A stretch of DNA of 64,000 nt from JAHEZL01 sp964406465 (GTDB lineage: Bacteria > Bacteroidota > Bacteroidia > Flavobacteriales_C > GCA-002722245), in contig CAYORT010000007.1 of the NCBI GenBank assembly GCA_964406465.1, positions 45,283 through 109,282 on the forward strand, written 5' to 3'. The notes below the pieces were generated by a model, which saw only the letters and a program-made list of their open reading frames with translations, searched no databases and was not told the DNA's origin. Positions 50,382-59,878 of this stretch are shown one piece after another; within the stretch, counting starts at the first letter, position 1; each line of letters starts with the position of its first letter. A program made the translations under genes and the position numbers.

Positions 50382-53201
50382 ATGAGAAATTATTTGTTGA
50401 TGATTGCAGTAGTTTTTAGCGCTACTCTTATGGCTCAAACAGCTAAAATTACAGGTACAGTAACAGAATTGCAAAATGGTGTACTTAGAAATTTATCGAA
50501 TACCACTGTTGTTGTAAATGATAGTTTGGCTTCTGCAGGTGCGAACGATAAAGGTTTCTATAGTATCAATCTTGAGCCGGGTATTTATAAATTGCACTTT
50601 TCTCATATTGGTTACAAAAGCGACTCAATTGTAAATGTTGAATTGAAGTCGGGAGAAACCAAAGTGGTAAATATCACTCTCAAAACATCAGTTAGTTCAA
50701 CCAAGGTGGTAAATATTGTGGTGAAGAAAAAAATCAACACCGAAGGCGCTGTTAATACGCAATTGAAGAAAGACGATAAAGTTGGTAGTGGTGTGAGTTC
50801 AGAACAAATTACCAAACAGCCGGCAGCACGTACGGCAACCGACGTGGTGAAAACGATTCCGGGCGTAACCATTATCGACAATAGATTTGTTATGGTTCGC
50901 GGGTTAAGTGAGCGCTATAACTCGGTAATGTTAAATGGAGTTTTTACGCCAAGTACCGAACCCGATAGAAGAGCTTTCTCTTTTGATATGTTGCCAAGTG
51001 GCGCTTTAGATAGATTATTTATTTATAAATCGGGGGCCCCAGAATTATCGGGAGAATTCGCCGGTGCAGCCATCGAAGTTTTTACCAAAGATCCAGATAC
51101 CAATTCTCTTTCATTTGGTTACAGTGCTGGCTTTCGATTAGGAACCACCACCGAGCAGTTCTATTTAGGTTCTACTTCGCCAACAGATATTTTTGGTTTC
51201 GACAATGGCAGCAGAAATTTGCCATCTAATTTTCCATCGCATTTAAATAAGGTGGCCAATGATGCAGTGTTAACATCATTGGGACAAGCCTTGCCCAATA
51301 CATGGAAAGCGAATGAAGGAAAAGCGCCCATCGACAATCGTTTGAATTTTACTATTACACGTCGATTTGGAAAAAGAGTAGGTAACATTACCAGTATCAA
51401 TTATTCAAATGTTAATGAGTTTTATTCTACCTCAAATTTAAATTACAATACTTACGATCTTGTTGCCAAACAAAGTGATACCATCTATCATTATACCGAT
51501 AACAATTATCTTAACAGTGTTCGTTTGGGAATTCTACACAACTGGGTTTTTAAGCTTTCTGAAAAAAGCACTATTGAATTTAAAAACACTTTCAATCAGT
51601 TGGGGTCGAATCAATCTATTTTGCGTACCGGACAATCATTTGAAGAAGGTTTTGATGTAAAGAATTATGCGTTTAGATATTTGGAAAGAAGTATTTACAC
51701 TGGGCAAATTCGCGGTGTTCATCAGTTCAATAAAAACACTACTAAATTGAATTATACAGTTGCCTATTCAATGGCGCAAAGTGCCGAGCCCGATTACAGA
51801 AGAATTAGAACAGTAAGAGATATAGCGGCAAAAGGTACCAACACTCCTTACGAAGTTGTTATTGCGCCTTCTGCATCGGTATTAGATGCTGGTAGATTTT
51901 ATTCAGATTTGAATGAAACTATATTGGCTGCTGCGGCAAACTTCGAACATAAATTCGCTTCTTTTTCTAAAACTGAAATTGCGAAGAAAGAGGGAGTGAA
52001 ATTGAAACTAGGATTTTATTATGAACAAAAAGAAAGAGATTTTTCTGCGCGTTGGATGAGTTATAAAAAATCTAAAACATCTCAGTTTGATGCAAGTTTA
52101 TTATCGAAACCTTTAGATCAAATTTTTGCTTCAACCAACATTAATTCTACTACAGGCTTTAAGTTAGATGAAGGAACCAACAGCAGCGATGCCTACACGG
52201 CTTCTAATCAGTTAATGGCATTTTATGCTGGCACACGTTTTCGCTTAGGTTCTAAATTAGATTTGTCGGGTGGTGTTCGAGCCGAATACAACAGAATGAA
52301 ATTGAGCAGTTTTATCAATGCTTTGCGTGTTGAAGTAGATAATCCGATTTTAAGTGTATTGCCATCTGTAAATGTTGCTTACCGTTTTTCCGAAGATACA
52401 TCACTAATAAGAGCTGCTTATTCTCGTACTTTAAATCGTCCGGAATTTAGAGAACTCGCGCCATTTGGTTACTATGACTTTACAAGAAATACAGTGTTGT
52501 ACGGAAATGATTCTTTAAAAAATGCAGCCATCGACAATCTTGATTTGCGTTATGAATTGTATCCAACGAAAGAAGAGTTGATTTCATTTGGTGTTTTCTA
52601 TAAAAGATTTACCAATCCTATTGAAATGTTTTTCGTTCCTGGGTCGGGTAGTGGAGGAACAAGAAATTTCACATTTAAAAATGCCAATTTTGCAACCAGC
52701 TATGGAGCCGAGATTGAAATGAAGAAATCTTTAAGCAAATTCACTTCATCTAAGATAATTAACAATACAAGCGCTGTGGTGAATGCTTCATACATCATTA
52801 GTAAAGTGGAATTGGGACCAGATGCAGTGGGACAAAATCCTAATCGCCCAATGATGGGACAATCACCATACATTGTAAACGCAGGATTGTATTACGACAA
52901 TGAAAAATCGAAAATGCAAGTAAGTATTTTGTACAACATCATTGGAAAAAGGATCTTTGCTGTAGGTACATTTGGTACGCCAGATATTTATGAAATGCCA
53001 AGAAATTTATTAGATGTGGCTGTTTCTAAAACTTTTGGAAAGTACACCAATGTTAAGTTAAGTGTGCAAGATATTTTTAATCAACCTGTATTGTTAAAAC
53101 AAGATTCTAATTTAGATAATAAGGTGAACGAGCAAGATGAAGAAATTCAAAGTTTTCGCAGAGGACAGTATATTAACCTTGGCGTAACATTTAAGTTCTA
53201 G
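50382..53201 (+). CDS. TonB-dependent outer-membrane receptor with carboxypeptidase-like N-domain
   Basis: About 939 residues from the ATG at 50382. Signal peptide (ATLMAQ end), a carboxypeptidase-regulatory-like beta domain (about 20-110, KITGTVTELQNGVLRNLS), plug domain with ARTATDVVKTIPGVTI and VMVRGLSERYNSVMLNGV, then a long barrel ending GQYINLGVTFKF. It imports a large or scarce substrate with TonB energy. There is no SusD gene next to it; instead a lipoprotein and a PhoB-like gene follow, all with 11-bp repeats, suggesting phosphate-related uptake (inference). Confidence 0.88.
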   Translation: MRNYLLMIAVVFSATLMAQTAKITGTVTELQNGVLRNLSNTTVVVNDSLASAGANDKGFYSINLEPGIYKLHFSHIGYKSDSIVNVELKSGETKVVNITLKTSVSSTKVVNIVVKKKINTEGAVNTQLKKDDKVGSGVSSEQITKQPAARTATDVVKTIPGVTIIDNRFVMVRGLSERYNSVMLNGVFTPSTEPDRRAFSFDMLPSGALDRLFIYKSGAPELSGEFAGAAIEVFTKDPDTNSLSFGYSAGFRLGTTTEQFYLGSTSPTDIFGFDNGSRNLPSNFPSHLNKVANDAVLTSLGQALPNTWKANEGKAPIDNRLNFTITRRFGKRVGNITSINYSNVNEFYSTSNLNYNTYDLVAKQSDTIYHYTDNNYLNSVRLGILHNWVFKLSEKSTIEFKNTFNQLGSNQSILRTGQSFEEGFDVKNYAFRYLERSIYTGQIRGVHQFNKNTTKLNYTVAYSMAQSAEPDYRRIRTVRDIAAKGTNTPYEVVIAPSASVLDAGRFYSDLNETILAAAANFEHKFASFSKTEIAKKEGVKLKLGFYYEQKERDFSARWMSYKKSKTSQFDASLLSKPLDQIFASTNINSTTGFKLDEGTNSSDAYTASNQLMAFYAGTRFRLGSKLDLSGGVRAEYNRMKLSSFINALRVEVDNPILSVLPSVNVAYRFSEDTSLIRAAYSRTLNRPEFRELAPFGYYDFTRNTVLYGNDSLKNAAIDNLDLRYELYPTKEELISFGVFYKRFTNPIEMFFVPGSGSGGTRNFTFKNANFATSYGAEIEMKKSLSKFTSSKIINNTSAVVNASYIISKVELGPDAVGQNPNRPMMGQSPYIVNAGLYYDNEKSKMQVSILYNIIGKRIFAVGTFGTPDIYEMPRNLLDVAVSKTFGKYTNVKLSVQDIFNQPVLLKQDSNLDNKVNEQDEEIQSFRRGQYINLGVTFKF

Positions 53202-53227
53202 CTAGATAGCTATAGCATTTGCTAAGG

Positions 53228-53256
53228 AAAAGACGAACGAGAGTTCGTCTTTTCTG
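53228..53256 (+). terminator. rho-independent terminator after the TonB receptor
   Basis: AAAAGACGAAC and GTTCGTCTTTT form an 11-bp stem around GAGA, with following T. It separates the receptor from the lipoprotein gene, which therefore needs its own promoter. Confidence 0.9.
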
Positions 53257-53287
53257 TTTTATATCAACAGCTATGTTATGCCATGGT

Positions 53288-53353
53288 TAAGTGCAATCTA
53301 ACTTTTTGATAATATCGTGTTAATACTGCCCTAAAGATGTGGATGTAGCTTTG
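53288..53353 (+). promoter_or_regulatory. 11-bp-period Pho-box-like repeats and promoter of the lipoprotein gene
   Basis: Five units start at 53288, 53299, 53310, 53321 and 53332 (TAAGTGC, TAACTTT, TAATATC, TAATACT, TAAAGAT), each exactly 11 bp apart. TAGCTTTG, a perfect -7 element, begins at 53346, 14 bases after the last unit. Confidence 0.78.
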
Positions 53354-53380
53354 AGGAGTAAATTTAAAAACTATAAAAAA

Positions 53381-54820
53381 ATGAAAAAACGTAATTTAAT
53401 TCCTGCTGTAGGTTTGCTCTCTTTAGGAATTGCTCTTTCTTCTTTGAGCGGATGTACCGATAAAGAAAAGGAAGCGGTAAAAGGTTGTACTGATCCAGCT
53501 TCTGTAAACTATAATCCAAATGCTACAGAAAGCGATGGTTCTTGTACTTATCCTAATTCAACTGTGAAGGTAGATACTCTAAAAGGAAACATCACTTCAA
53601 ATATGACCTTGACTGGTTCTGCAACACAAAAATATATCTTAAGCGGTTTTGTGTATGTTAAATCTGGTGTTACTTTAACTATCAATCCGGGTACAATAGT
53701 ATTTGGCGAGAAATTAACAAAAGGAACATTAATCATTGAAAGAGGAGCTAAATTGATGGCAGAAGGTACTGCGAGTCAGCCTATCGTGTTTACATCAAAT
53801 CAAGCTGCTGGTTCAAGAGATTATGGTGATTGGGGTGGTATTATTATTTGCGGTAAAGCAACAGTAAACTTGCCTGGTGGTGAAGGAACTATTGAAGGTG
53901 GTACAGGAGCGATGTTTGGTGGCGCTTTAGCACCAGATGATGCAGATAATTCAGGTTCATTGAAATATGTGAGAATTGAGTTCCCTGGTATTCCATTTCA
54001 ACCAAACCAAGAGATCAATGGTTTAACATTGGCTGGTGTAGGTTCTGGAACAACTATCGACTATATTCAAGTTTCTTATTCTGGTGATGACTCTTACGAG
54101 TTTTTCGGTGGAACGGTAAATGCAAAACACATTGTTGCACACAGAGGATGGGATGATGATTTTGATACTGATAATGGTTACAAAGGAAAAGTACAATTTG
54201 CTGTAGCTTTAAGAGATCCAGCTATTGCCGATCAATCTGGTTCTAATGGTTTCGAATCTGATAACGACGCAACAGGTACTTCTGCTACACCAGCAACGCA
54301 CCCAATTTTCTCTAACGTGAGTATTTTCGGTCCGTATTGCAATCCTAGCACTCCAGCAAATTCATTGTACAAAAGAGCAGCTCACTTAAGAAGAAATACT
54401 CAAACTTGTATTTACAATTCAGTAATGGCTGGTTACCCAGTAGGTTTATTGATCGATGCTACAACCACTGAGGCGAATGCAACAAATGGTGACTTGCAAT
54501 TTAGAAACAATGTTCTTTGCGCAATGACAGATACATTGGCAGTGAACAACGGAAGCTCATTCGATATCACATCTTTCTTTAATACAAGTGGATGGGGTAA
54601 CTCAAAAGTGAACGGTGTAGCCGATTTATACATTCATTCATTTAATTTAACTGCTCCAGATTTTACTCCATACAATGCTTCTCCATTAATGAGTGGTGCT
54701 GATTTCACTAACGGTAATCTTACTACATGGTTTGATGTAGTGACTTACAAAGGTGCGTTTGGTTCTACAGATTGGACAACTTCTTGGACTAACTTCGATC
54801 CACAAAACACAGTTTACTAG
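53381..54820 (+). CDS. lipoprotein partner of the TonB receptor, right-handed beta-helix-like
   Basis: About 479 residues from the ATG at 53381. Lipobox LSGC near residue 25. A Cys-containing segment GCTDPASVNYNPNATESD follows, a module frequent in Bacteroidota surface proteins. The rest is rich in Gly, Asn and beta strands (YILSGFVYVKSGVTLTINPG, WGGIIICGKATVNLPGG, RRNTQTCIYNSVMAGY), suggesting a repetitive beta fold. It lacks a T9SS sorting domain. Its position and shared repeat operator suggest a surface-exposed partner of the receptor; function otherwise unknown. Confidence 0.7.
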   Translation: MKKRNLIPAVGLLSLGIALSSLSGCTDKEKEAVKGCTDPASVNYNPNATESDGSCTYPNSTVKVDTLKGNITSNMTLTGSATQKYILSGFVYVKSGVTLTINPGTIVFGEKLTKGTLIIERGAKLMAEGTASQPIVFTSNQAAGSRDYGDWGGIIICGKATVNLPGGEGTIEGGTGAMFGGALAPDDADNSGSLKYVRIEFPGIPFQPNQEINGLTLAGVGSGTTIDYIQVSYSGDDSYEFFGGTVNAKHIVAHRGWDDDFDTDNGYKGKVQFAVALRDPAIADQSGSNGFESDNDATGTSATPATHPIFSNVSIFGPYCNPSTPANSLYKRAAHLRRNTQTCIYNSVMAGYPVGLLIDATTTEANATNGDLQFRNNVLCAMTDTLAVNNGSSFDITSFFNTSGWGNSKVNGVADLYIHSFNLTAPDFTPYNASPLMSGADFTNGNLTTWFDVVTYKGAFGSTDWTTSWTNFDPQNTVY

Positions 54821-54837
54821 TCAAAGTTCAAATATTG

Positions 54838-54871
54838 AAAAAGCCGGTTATCGTTTGATAATCGGCTTTTT
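54838..54871 (+). terminator. rho-independent terminator after the lipoprotein gene
   Basis: A 15-bp stem (AAAAAGCCGGTTATC with GATAATCGGCTTTTT, one G-T pair) around GTTT. It ends three bases before the phoB repeat array. Confidence 0.9.
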
Positions 54872-54873
54872 CT

Positions 54874-54928
54874 TAATGTTTATATAACATTCTACTAAAC
54901 CTGCGGTAATCCTGCCAGCTTATCTTTA
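54874..54928 (+). promoter_or_regulatory. 11-bp-period Pho-box-like repeats and promoter of the phoB-like gene
   Basis: Units at 54874, 54885, 54896 and 54907 (TAATGTT, TAACATT, TAAACCT, TAATCCT), 11 bp apart. TATCTTTA, a -7-like element with one mismatch, starts at 54921, again 14 bases after the last unit. Implies autoregulation. Confidence 0.78.
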
Positions 54929-54948
54929 ACTAAAATCAAAAAGGCTTT

Positions 54949-55641
54949 ATGTCGAAAGGAAAAATACTTATTGTTGATGACGAGCAAGATATCTTAGAAT
55001 TTGTGAGTTACAATCTCACCAAAGAAGGATATTCTGTTGTGAAAAGTGGCAGTCCGATTGAAGCATTAGATATCTGCTCAAAAAATAATTTTGATTTAAT
55101 TATTCTCGATTTGATGATGCCCGAAATGGACGGTATAGAGTTGTGTTATAAGATAAGAAATGAAGTAGGGTTGAAAGATGTGTTTATCACTTTTTTAACT
55201 GCTAGAAGTGAGGATTATTCTTTAATTGCCGGACTCAATGCTGGTGCCGATGATTACATCAAAAAGCCAATACAGCCAAGAGTTTTGGTGACTAAGATCA
55301 ATTCTTTAATTAAGAGGATGAAGCATGTGGGTTCTGCAAGCGCAAGTACATCGGAAGTTTTGCCTAACGGATTAATAATTGATCGCGAAAAATTTGTGGT
55401 TATTCAAAACGATAAAAAATATTATTTACCAAAGAAAGAATTTGAGTTGTTGGAATTGCTTTCTTCAGTTCCTGAGAGAGTATTTACTCGTGAAGAAATT
55501 TATTCTAAAGTTTGGGGAGATCATTTGGTGGTAGGCGACAGAACTATCGATGTCCACATTAGAAAGTTGCGTGAAAAGATTGGTGAACAAATTATTTCAA
55601 CGGTGAAAGGAGTAGGGTATAGATTTAATCCTGCCGCTTAG
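54949..55641 (+). CDS. phoB: PhoB/OmpR-family response regulator
   Basis: 230 residues. Receiver domain: acidic pair in VDDEQD, phospho-acceptor in LIILDLMMPEMDG near residue 53, conserved Lys in DYIKKP. Winged-helix DNA-binding domain in the last 100 residues: KKEFELLELLSSVPERVFTR, VGDRTIDVHIRKLREKIG, TVKGVGYRF. No histidine kinase gene follows, unlike the usual phoBR pair, so its partner is elsewhere. The PhoB name is based on domain type and the 11-bp repeats at its own and neighbouring promoters; other OmpR regulators cannot be excluded. Last four bases overlap the convergent subtilase gene. Confidence 0.8.
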   Translation: MSKGKILIVDDEQDILEFVSYNLTKEGYSVVKSGSPIEALDICSKNNFDLIILDLMMPEMDGIELCYKIRNEVGLKDVFITFLTARSEDYSLIAGLNAGADDYIKKPIQPRVLVTKINSLIKRMKHVGSASASTSEVLPNGLIIDREKFVVIQNDKKYYLPKKEFELLELLSSVPERVFTREEIYSKVWGDHLVVGDRTIDVHIRKLREKIGEQIISTVKGVGYRFNPAA

Positions 55642-57299
55642 TGAGCAACTACAAAGCGCGAAGAATTGCTCCATTTTCCATTAGAACTTATTCTTAAAAA
55701 ATACGCTCCGCTGCTCAATTCCTGTAAAGAAATTGATTTTGTGAAATTTCCAATGTCAATAGATTGGGAGTCGTATTTGGCGATTTCTTTTCCTAGCATA
55801 TCGTAAACATAAATGTTGAGTTCGCCTGCCGAAATCAAATCGAAATTGAAATACAAGAAATCATCTTTTTCTGAGCTCCAATGAATCTTAAATTCGTTGC
55901 TTAAGGGTGCGCTAATGATTTCTTCTCCGCAAAATTTTCGCATTTCATTAACCGCATTGTAAACATTTAATCTTCCGTTCGAAGATAATTTATTGTTAAA
56001 TGCAGGTTTAGATTCGGCCCCATTTAAAATGAATTTTCTAATGAGTAATGCTGCACTATCGGGATTATTATTTGCCACCAGAAGAAATGAATCGCATGCT
56101 GCAGAATACAACAACGCTATTGTGCCAGCAATTTGCGGCGCGGCAAATGAGGTTCCTGTTCCAATGCTGTATTGATTGGCTGGTCGTGCTAAATATATAG
56201 CACCTGCTGGTGCTGCTATATCGACATTAATTTTACCATAACCACAGTTGCCCAGATTATCGTTTTTATCGCTATAGGTGGTGTTGATGATGAAAGAGCT
56301 GGCGCAATTTCCAGGCACATCATCTACCACATCATAGTTCAATGATTTGTTATCGGTAGCAGTGGTGTTTATGATACCCATACTTCCCATAAAATCATAT
56401 AGATTGCACCACACCGCATTGTTGCTGGGTGAGTCGCTAATTCCAAAAGAAGAGTTGATTGCTACAACATATGCCCCCGAATCACCAGCGCTATTGTCGT
56501 AGGCTTGTCGCATTTTAATAATGTAGTCGTAAGCCTTAATCACAGAATCAGATAAAACATCACCCAAATGAATGGGTAAAATTTTTGCGTTGTAGGCGAT
56601 TCCAGCTATTCCAACTTGATTGTTGCCTGATGCTGCAGCGCTGCCCGATACAGCCGTGCCGTGCCAAGTGCTAAGATCACCTGTGTTGGTGTTTCCATTT
56701 CCGTTTTCAATGTTCCAACCTTGCACATCGTCGATATAACCATTGTGGTCGTTATCTATTAAATCGTTTGCAATTTCATGTTTGTTGGTAAAGAATTTTA
56801 AATCTTCATGGTTTAAGTCGAAACCAATATCAACCACCGCAATTACAATACTGTCGCCATTTTTTGTGCTGTTTCCTGTGCCGTAAGTCCAAGCTAAATC
56901 GGCATCGTTATCGGCATCTTTCGCACCACCCAGCACACCATCGTTCACCAAATTCCATTGAGAAGTAAAGTAGGTATCGTTTAAGATATTGCTGCGGTAA
57001 ACAATTTTTTGCCGTTTTTGAACGGCAATAACTTGTCGGTTGACTTGAAGCTGTTTTATTATTTTTTCTTCGCTCAGCGTTGTGTAGAAAACATCAAAAG
57101 AATAGATGTTAAGTGCTTCACATAATTTTTCTTTTTGATGCACTTGAAAGTTTTGTGCACTTGCATTGATCTTGTTTTCAATATCGCTCGCGTTGGTTTT
57201 CTCTTGCAATTGAATGATCAACACCAAAGAATTTGATTGGGCAAGGCAAAGCGCCGGAAAAATAAGGAATAGTAATATTTTTTTTGCTTTTGATAACAT
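55638..57299 (-). CDS. secreted subtilisin-like serine protease (S8) with T9SS sorting domain
   Basis: 553 residues. Signal peptide (about 1-20, PALCLAQ); a propeptide-like region to about 110; protease domain with catalytic D157 (VVDIGFDLNHED), H213 (WHGTAVSGSAAASG) and S384 (GTGTSFAAPQIAGT), all present. The last 85 residues are a type A T9SS sorting domain (LNIYVYDMLGKEIAKYDS, LSSGAYFLRISSNGKW). It should be exported across the outer membrane by the T9SS encoded at 1.7-6.6 kb. Confidence 0.9.
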   Translation of the reverse strand: MLSKAKKILLFLIFPALCLAQSNSLVLIIQLQEKTNASDIENKINASAQNFQVHQKEKLCEALNIYSFDVFYTTLSEEKIIKQLQVNRQVIAVQKRQKIVYRSNILNDTYFTSQWNLVNDGVLGGAKDADNDADLAWTYGTGNSTKNGDSIVIAVVDIGFDLNHEDLKFFTNKHEIANDLIDNDHNGYIDDVQGWNIENGNGNTNTGDLSTWHGTAVSGSAAASGNNQVGIAGIAYNAKILPIHLGDVLSDSVIKAYDYIIKMRQAYDNSAGDSGAYVVAINSSFGISDSPSNNAVWCNLYDFMGSMGIINTTATDNKSLNYDVVDDVPGNCASSFIINTTYSDKNDNLGNCGYGKINVDIAAPAGAIYLARPANQYSIGTGTSFAAPQIAGTIALLYSAACDSFLLVANNNPDSAALLIRKFILNGAESKPAFNNKLSSNGRLNVYNAVNEMRKFCGEEIISAPLSNEFKIHWSSEKDDFLYFNFDLISAGELNIYVYDMLGKEIAKYDSQSIDIGNFTKSISLQELSSGAYFLRISSNGKWSNSSRFVVAH

Positions 57300-57351
57300 C
57301 TAATTAAAAATAAACAAAAAGAAGGTATTGCGTGTAATCAATTAAATTTAT

Positions 57352-57359
57352 TAGATTTG
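57352..57359 (+). promoter_or_regulatory. -7 element of the oxyR promoter
   Basis: TAGATTTG matches TAnnTTTG; TTGC at 57328-57331 lies 20 bases upstream as an imperfect -33. The start codon is 24 bases downstream. Confidence 0.5.
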
Positions 57360-57383
57360 TAAAAACATAGTAAAAAACTATTT

Positions 57384-58328
57384 ATGACTTTAACTCAATA
57401 CCAATATATCGTAGCGGTAGATATTTACAAATCTTTCGCAAAGGCGGCCGAGCACTGTTTTGTAACTCAGCCTACCTTGAGTATGCAAATACAAAAGTTA
57501 GAGGAAGACTTGGGTGTTCGTTTGTTTGATAGAAGTAAGAAGCCAGTTGAAACAACAGATATTGGCAGACAGATTGTTGATCAAGCAAAGGTTTTACTGA
57601 ATGAAGCAGGAAGAATTGATGAAATAGTTCAAGTGAATAAGGGAGAGGTGAAGGGAGATTTTCGATTGGCTTTTATTCCAACAGTTGGTCCTAGCATTAT
57701 ACCTCGTTTCCTTTTAGAATTTGCTAAGAAATACCCTCAACTAAATTTGCATATTACAGAGATGCAAACCGATATCATTTTAGATCAATTGAAAAAAGGC
57801 TTAATTGATGCGGCGGTTTTGGCAACGCCATTAGATTCTGAAGGAGTTATTGAAAAACCTTTGTACTATGAGCCTTTCATGGCTTTTGTGCCAGAAACAC
57901 ATCGACTGTACAAAGAGAAATTTGTGAGTGTTAAAGAGCTTGATGTAAACGATATGCTTTTACTGCGTGAAGGACATTGTTTTAGAAATAGTGTGTTAAA
58001 TCTTTGCGGTAAGAATACGGTAAAGAAAGATAAATTATCTAATGTGCATTTAGATAGTGGCAATTTTGAAACGCTTACCAAATTGGCTAAGCAAGGATTT
58101 GGAATGACTTTGATTCCTTACTTGATGTCGTTAGACATTAAAGAAACAGAAGACAAAAAGTATTTACGTCCATTTGATAAACCGCAACCATCACGCGAAA
58201 TAAGCATCATTTATCGCCGCGCACAATTGAAAATTCACATCATCGATAAATTAGAGGAAGCGATTAAGGCGTCGGTGCCAAAACATATGTTGATTGAGAA
58301 AAATATGGAGGTGGTAGGGCCAAAATAG
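57384..58328 (+). CDS. oxyR: LysR-family hydrogen peroxide sensor OxyR
   Basis: 314 residues. N-terminal winged helix (QYQYIVAVDIYKSFAKAAEH, TLSMQIQKLEEDLGVRLFDR), effector domain with REGHCFRNSVLNLC: C199 and C208, the same positions and spacing as the redox pair of E. coli OxyR. Disulfide formation on peroxide exposure activates catalase and peroxidase genes. No peroxidase gene is adjacent here. Confidence 0.92.
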   Translation: MTLTQYQYIVAVDIYKSFAKAAEHCFVTQPTLSMQIQKLEEDLGVRLFDRSKKPVETTDIGRQIVDQAKVLLNEAGRIDEIVQVNKGEVKGDFRLAFIPTVGPSIIPRFLLEFAKKYPQLNLHITEMQTDIILDQLKKGLIDAAVLATPLDSEGVIEKPLYYEPFMAFVPETHRLYKEKFVSVKELDVNDMLLLREGHCFRNSVLNLCGKNTVKKDKLSNVHLDSGNFETLTKLAKQGFGMTLIPYLMSLDIKETEDKKYLRPFDKPQPSREISIIYRRAQLKIHIIDKLEEAIKASVPKHMLIEKNMEVVGPK

Positions 58329-58334
58329 CAGTCC

Positions 58335-59873
58335 TTAATGTAATGGTTTTATCTTATTCAGAAGATTATTAGCTTGTATTAAAAATGTGTCTTGAGAAGC
58401 ATTGAAATTTTCATCATTTATTGGAAGGTACCGCTGTCTTAATTCTCGTGTTGGTAATTTGTAAATTAATTTATACATAAAAAGACGATAGCTTTGCTTG
58501 TTTTTAATTAGCGATATTTGTTGTTTGGCTGCAAAAATATCACTGTTAGCATATGAATTTAAAAATTCAATAAATATTTGAAGATCTTGCGGTAAATCGA
58601 TTTTTATTGTTTTCAATTTACGATGAATTAATTCTAATTTATCTAAAAAGATATCGAAGTTATTCAGGAGGCAGATCACAAGTGCCTCAAAAGCAAGTGT
58701 TTCAAAGTATTGTATGGTTTTTTTATATTTTTTGAAATTTTCAAAGTATAAATCTATTTGCAGAAGAGCCTTAACGTAGTTTTCTTCAAAAATTTCTAAT
58801 TCAATTAAAGCACAATGAATTCGGCTTAATAGTAAATCGTTTTTTAAAAGTTGTTTGTTTTTTATTTCGTAAAAATGGTCATTCAATTCTTGAGATTCTT
58901 TATCATTTGCCAGAAATATTTGTAAATAGATTTTATTGGTGAAATAGATGTCGTAATATTTCTCCATCAAAACATAATTTTTTTGACTTTCACTAAAATC
59001 AAAAAATGAATTTTGTAGCAAACCCAAATAAGCTTTAAACTCATTAATCTTTCTATCAATTTTAAGTTTAGTAAGGAGGTGACTTATAATTAATAAAATT
59101 GAAATTTTATTATATTCTCTGTCATTAGCTGATATGCACAACAGAAATTGTTCTTTTCTAATTGCGTGATGCTTCTCTACATCAGATTTTAAAAGAGATT
59201 CAATGGACTTGATTTCTAGTGAAATAAATTTTGCTTTGTTCGTATCTAAGTCAATTTGTTCCAAATTTTCAAAAATGTAACTCACATTTTGTGTGATTCT
59301 ATCGCATTTGTTGAAAAAAAAGTAGTTGTAATAATGTTCCGCAGAAATTCTGTACCAATTTGTGAGTTTAAAAATGGTATTTATTTTATGGAAGGTGTTT
59401 TCAATTTCAACTTGTAAATTTTGTAATTCATCAGTATTTAAATTTCCTCTCTTGAGAAAAATGTTCCATAATTCCTCATAGGCTTGAAGTAAGATGTTGC
59501 ATTCCTCATTTATGTTCGCTTTGTAAATTAATTTTAAACATCTACTTTCGGCCTCATCTAAAAATCCCTTGAAAACTAAAGTTTTTATGTCGGTTAAACT
59601 ATTATAAAGCTTTATTTCTATGTTTTCTTCTTCGCAAATATATCTAAGGTCTTTTAGAATTATTTCATAAAGTAAACTCAAACTTGATTGAACTAATTTT
59701 AAAGTTTTTCCACTCTGCTCAATTATATCATTTAAGTTATAAGTTTTTTGCTTACTTATTATGCAGTAAAAATCTAGCAGCAACGAATTGTCTTTGTTGC
59801 TTGTCAAGCGCAATTTAACATGTTTTTTCTCGGCTTGAGTTAAACTACTTATGAGTTCATGTAGCTTCTTCAA
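58335..59873 (-). CDS. all-helical cytoplasmic protein of unknown function
   Basis: 512 residues, predicted almost entirely helical, rich in Leu, Ile, Lys, Glu and Asn, with no signal peptide. The N-terminal region (HELISSLTQAEKKHVKLRLT, QSGKTLKLVQSSLSLLYEII) looks like a winged-helix or helical adaptor, the rest like TPR-type repeats. I recall similar unnamed proteins in Bacteroidota but no function. Its start lies five bases after the stop of the secreted protein gene, so the two are probably translated together. AT content is higher than in housekeeping genes nearby. Confidence 0.6.
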   Translation of the reverse strand: MKKLHELISSLTQAEKKHVKLRLTSNKDNSLLLDFYCIISKQKTYNLNDIIEQSGKTLKLVQSSLSLLYEIILKDLRYICEEENIEIKLYNSLTDIKTLVFKGFLDEAESRCLKLIYKANINEECNILLQAYEELWNIFLKRGNLNTDELQNLQVEIENTFHKINTIFKLTNWYRISAEHYYNYFFFNKCDRITQNVSYIFENLEQIDLDTNKAKFISLEIKSIESLLKSDVEKHHAIRKEQFLLCISANDREYNKISILLIISHLLTKLKIDRKINEFKAYLGLLQNSFFDFSESQKNYVLMEKYYDIYFTNKIYLQIFLANDKESQELNDHFYEIKNKQLLKNDLLLSRIHCALIELEIFEENYVKALLQIDLYFENFKKYKKTIQYFETLAFEALVICLLNNFDIFLDKLELIHRKLKTIKIDLPQDLQIFIEFLNSYANSDIFAAKQQISLIKNKQSYRLFMYKLIYKLPTRELRQRYLPINDENFNASQDTFLIQANNLLNKIKPLH

Positions 59874-59878
59874 AGTTT

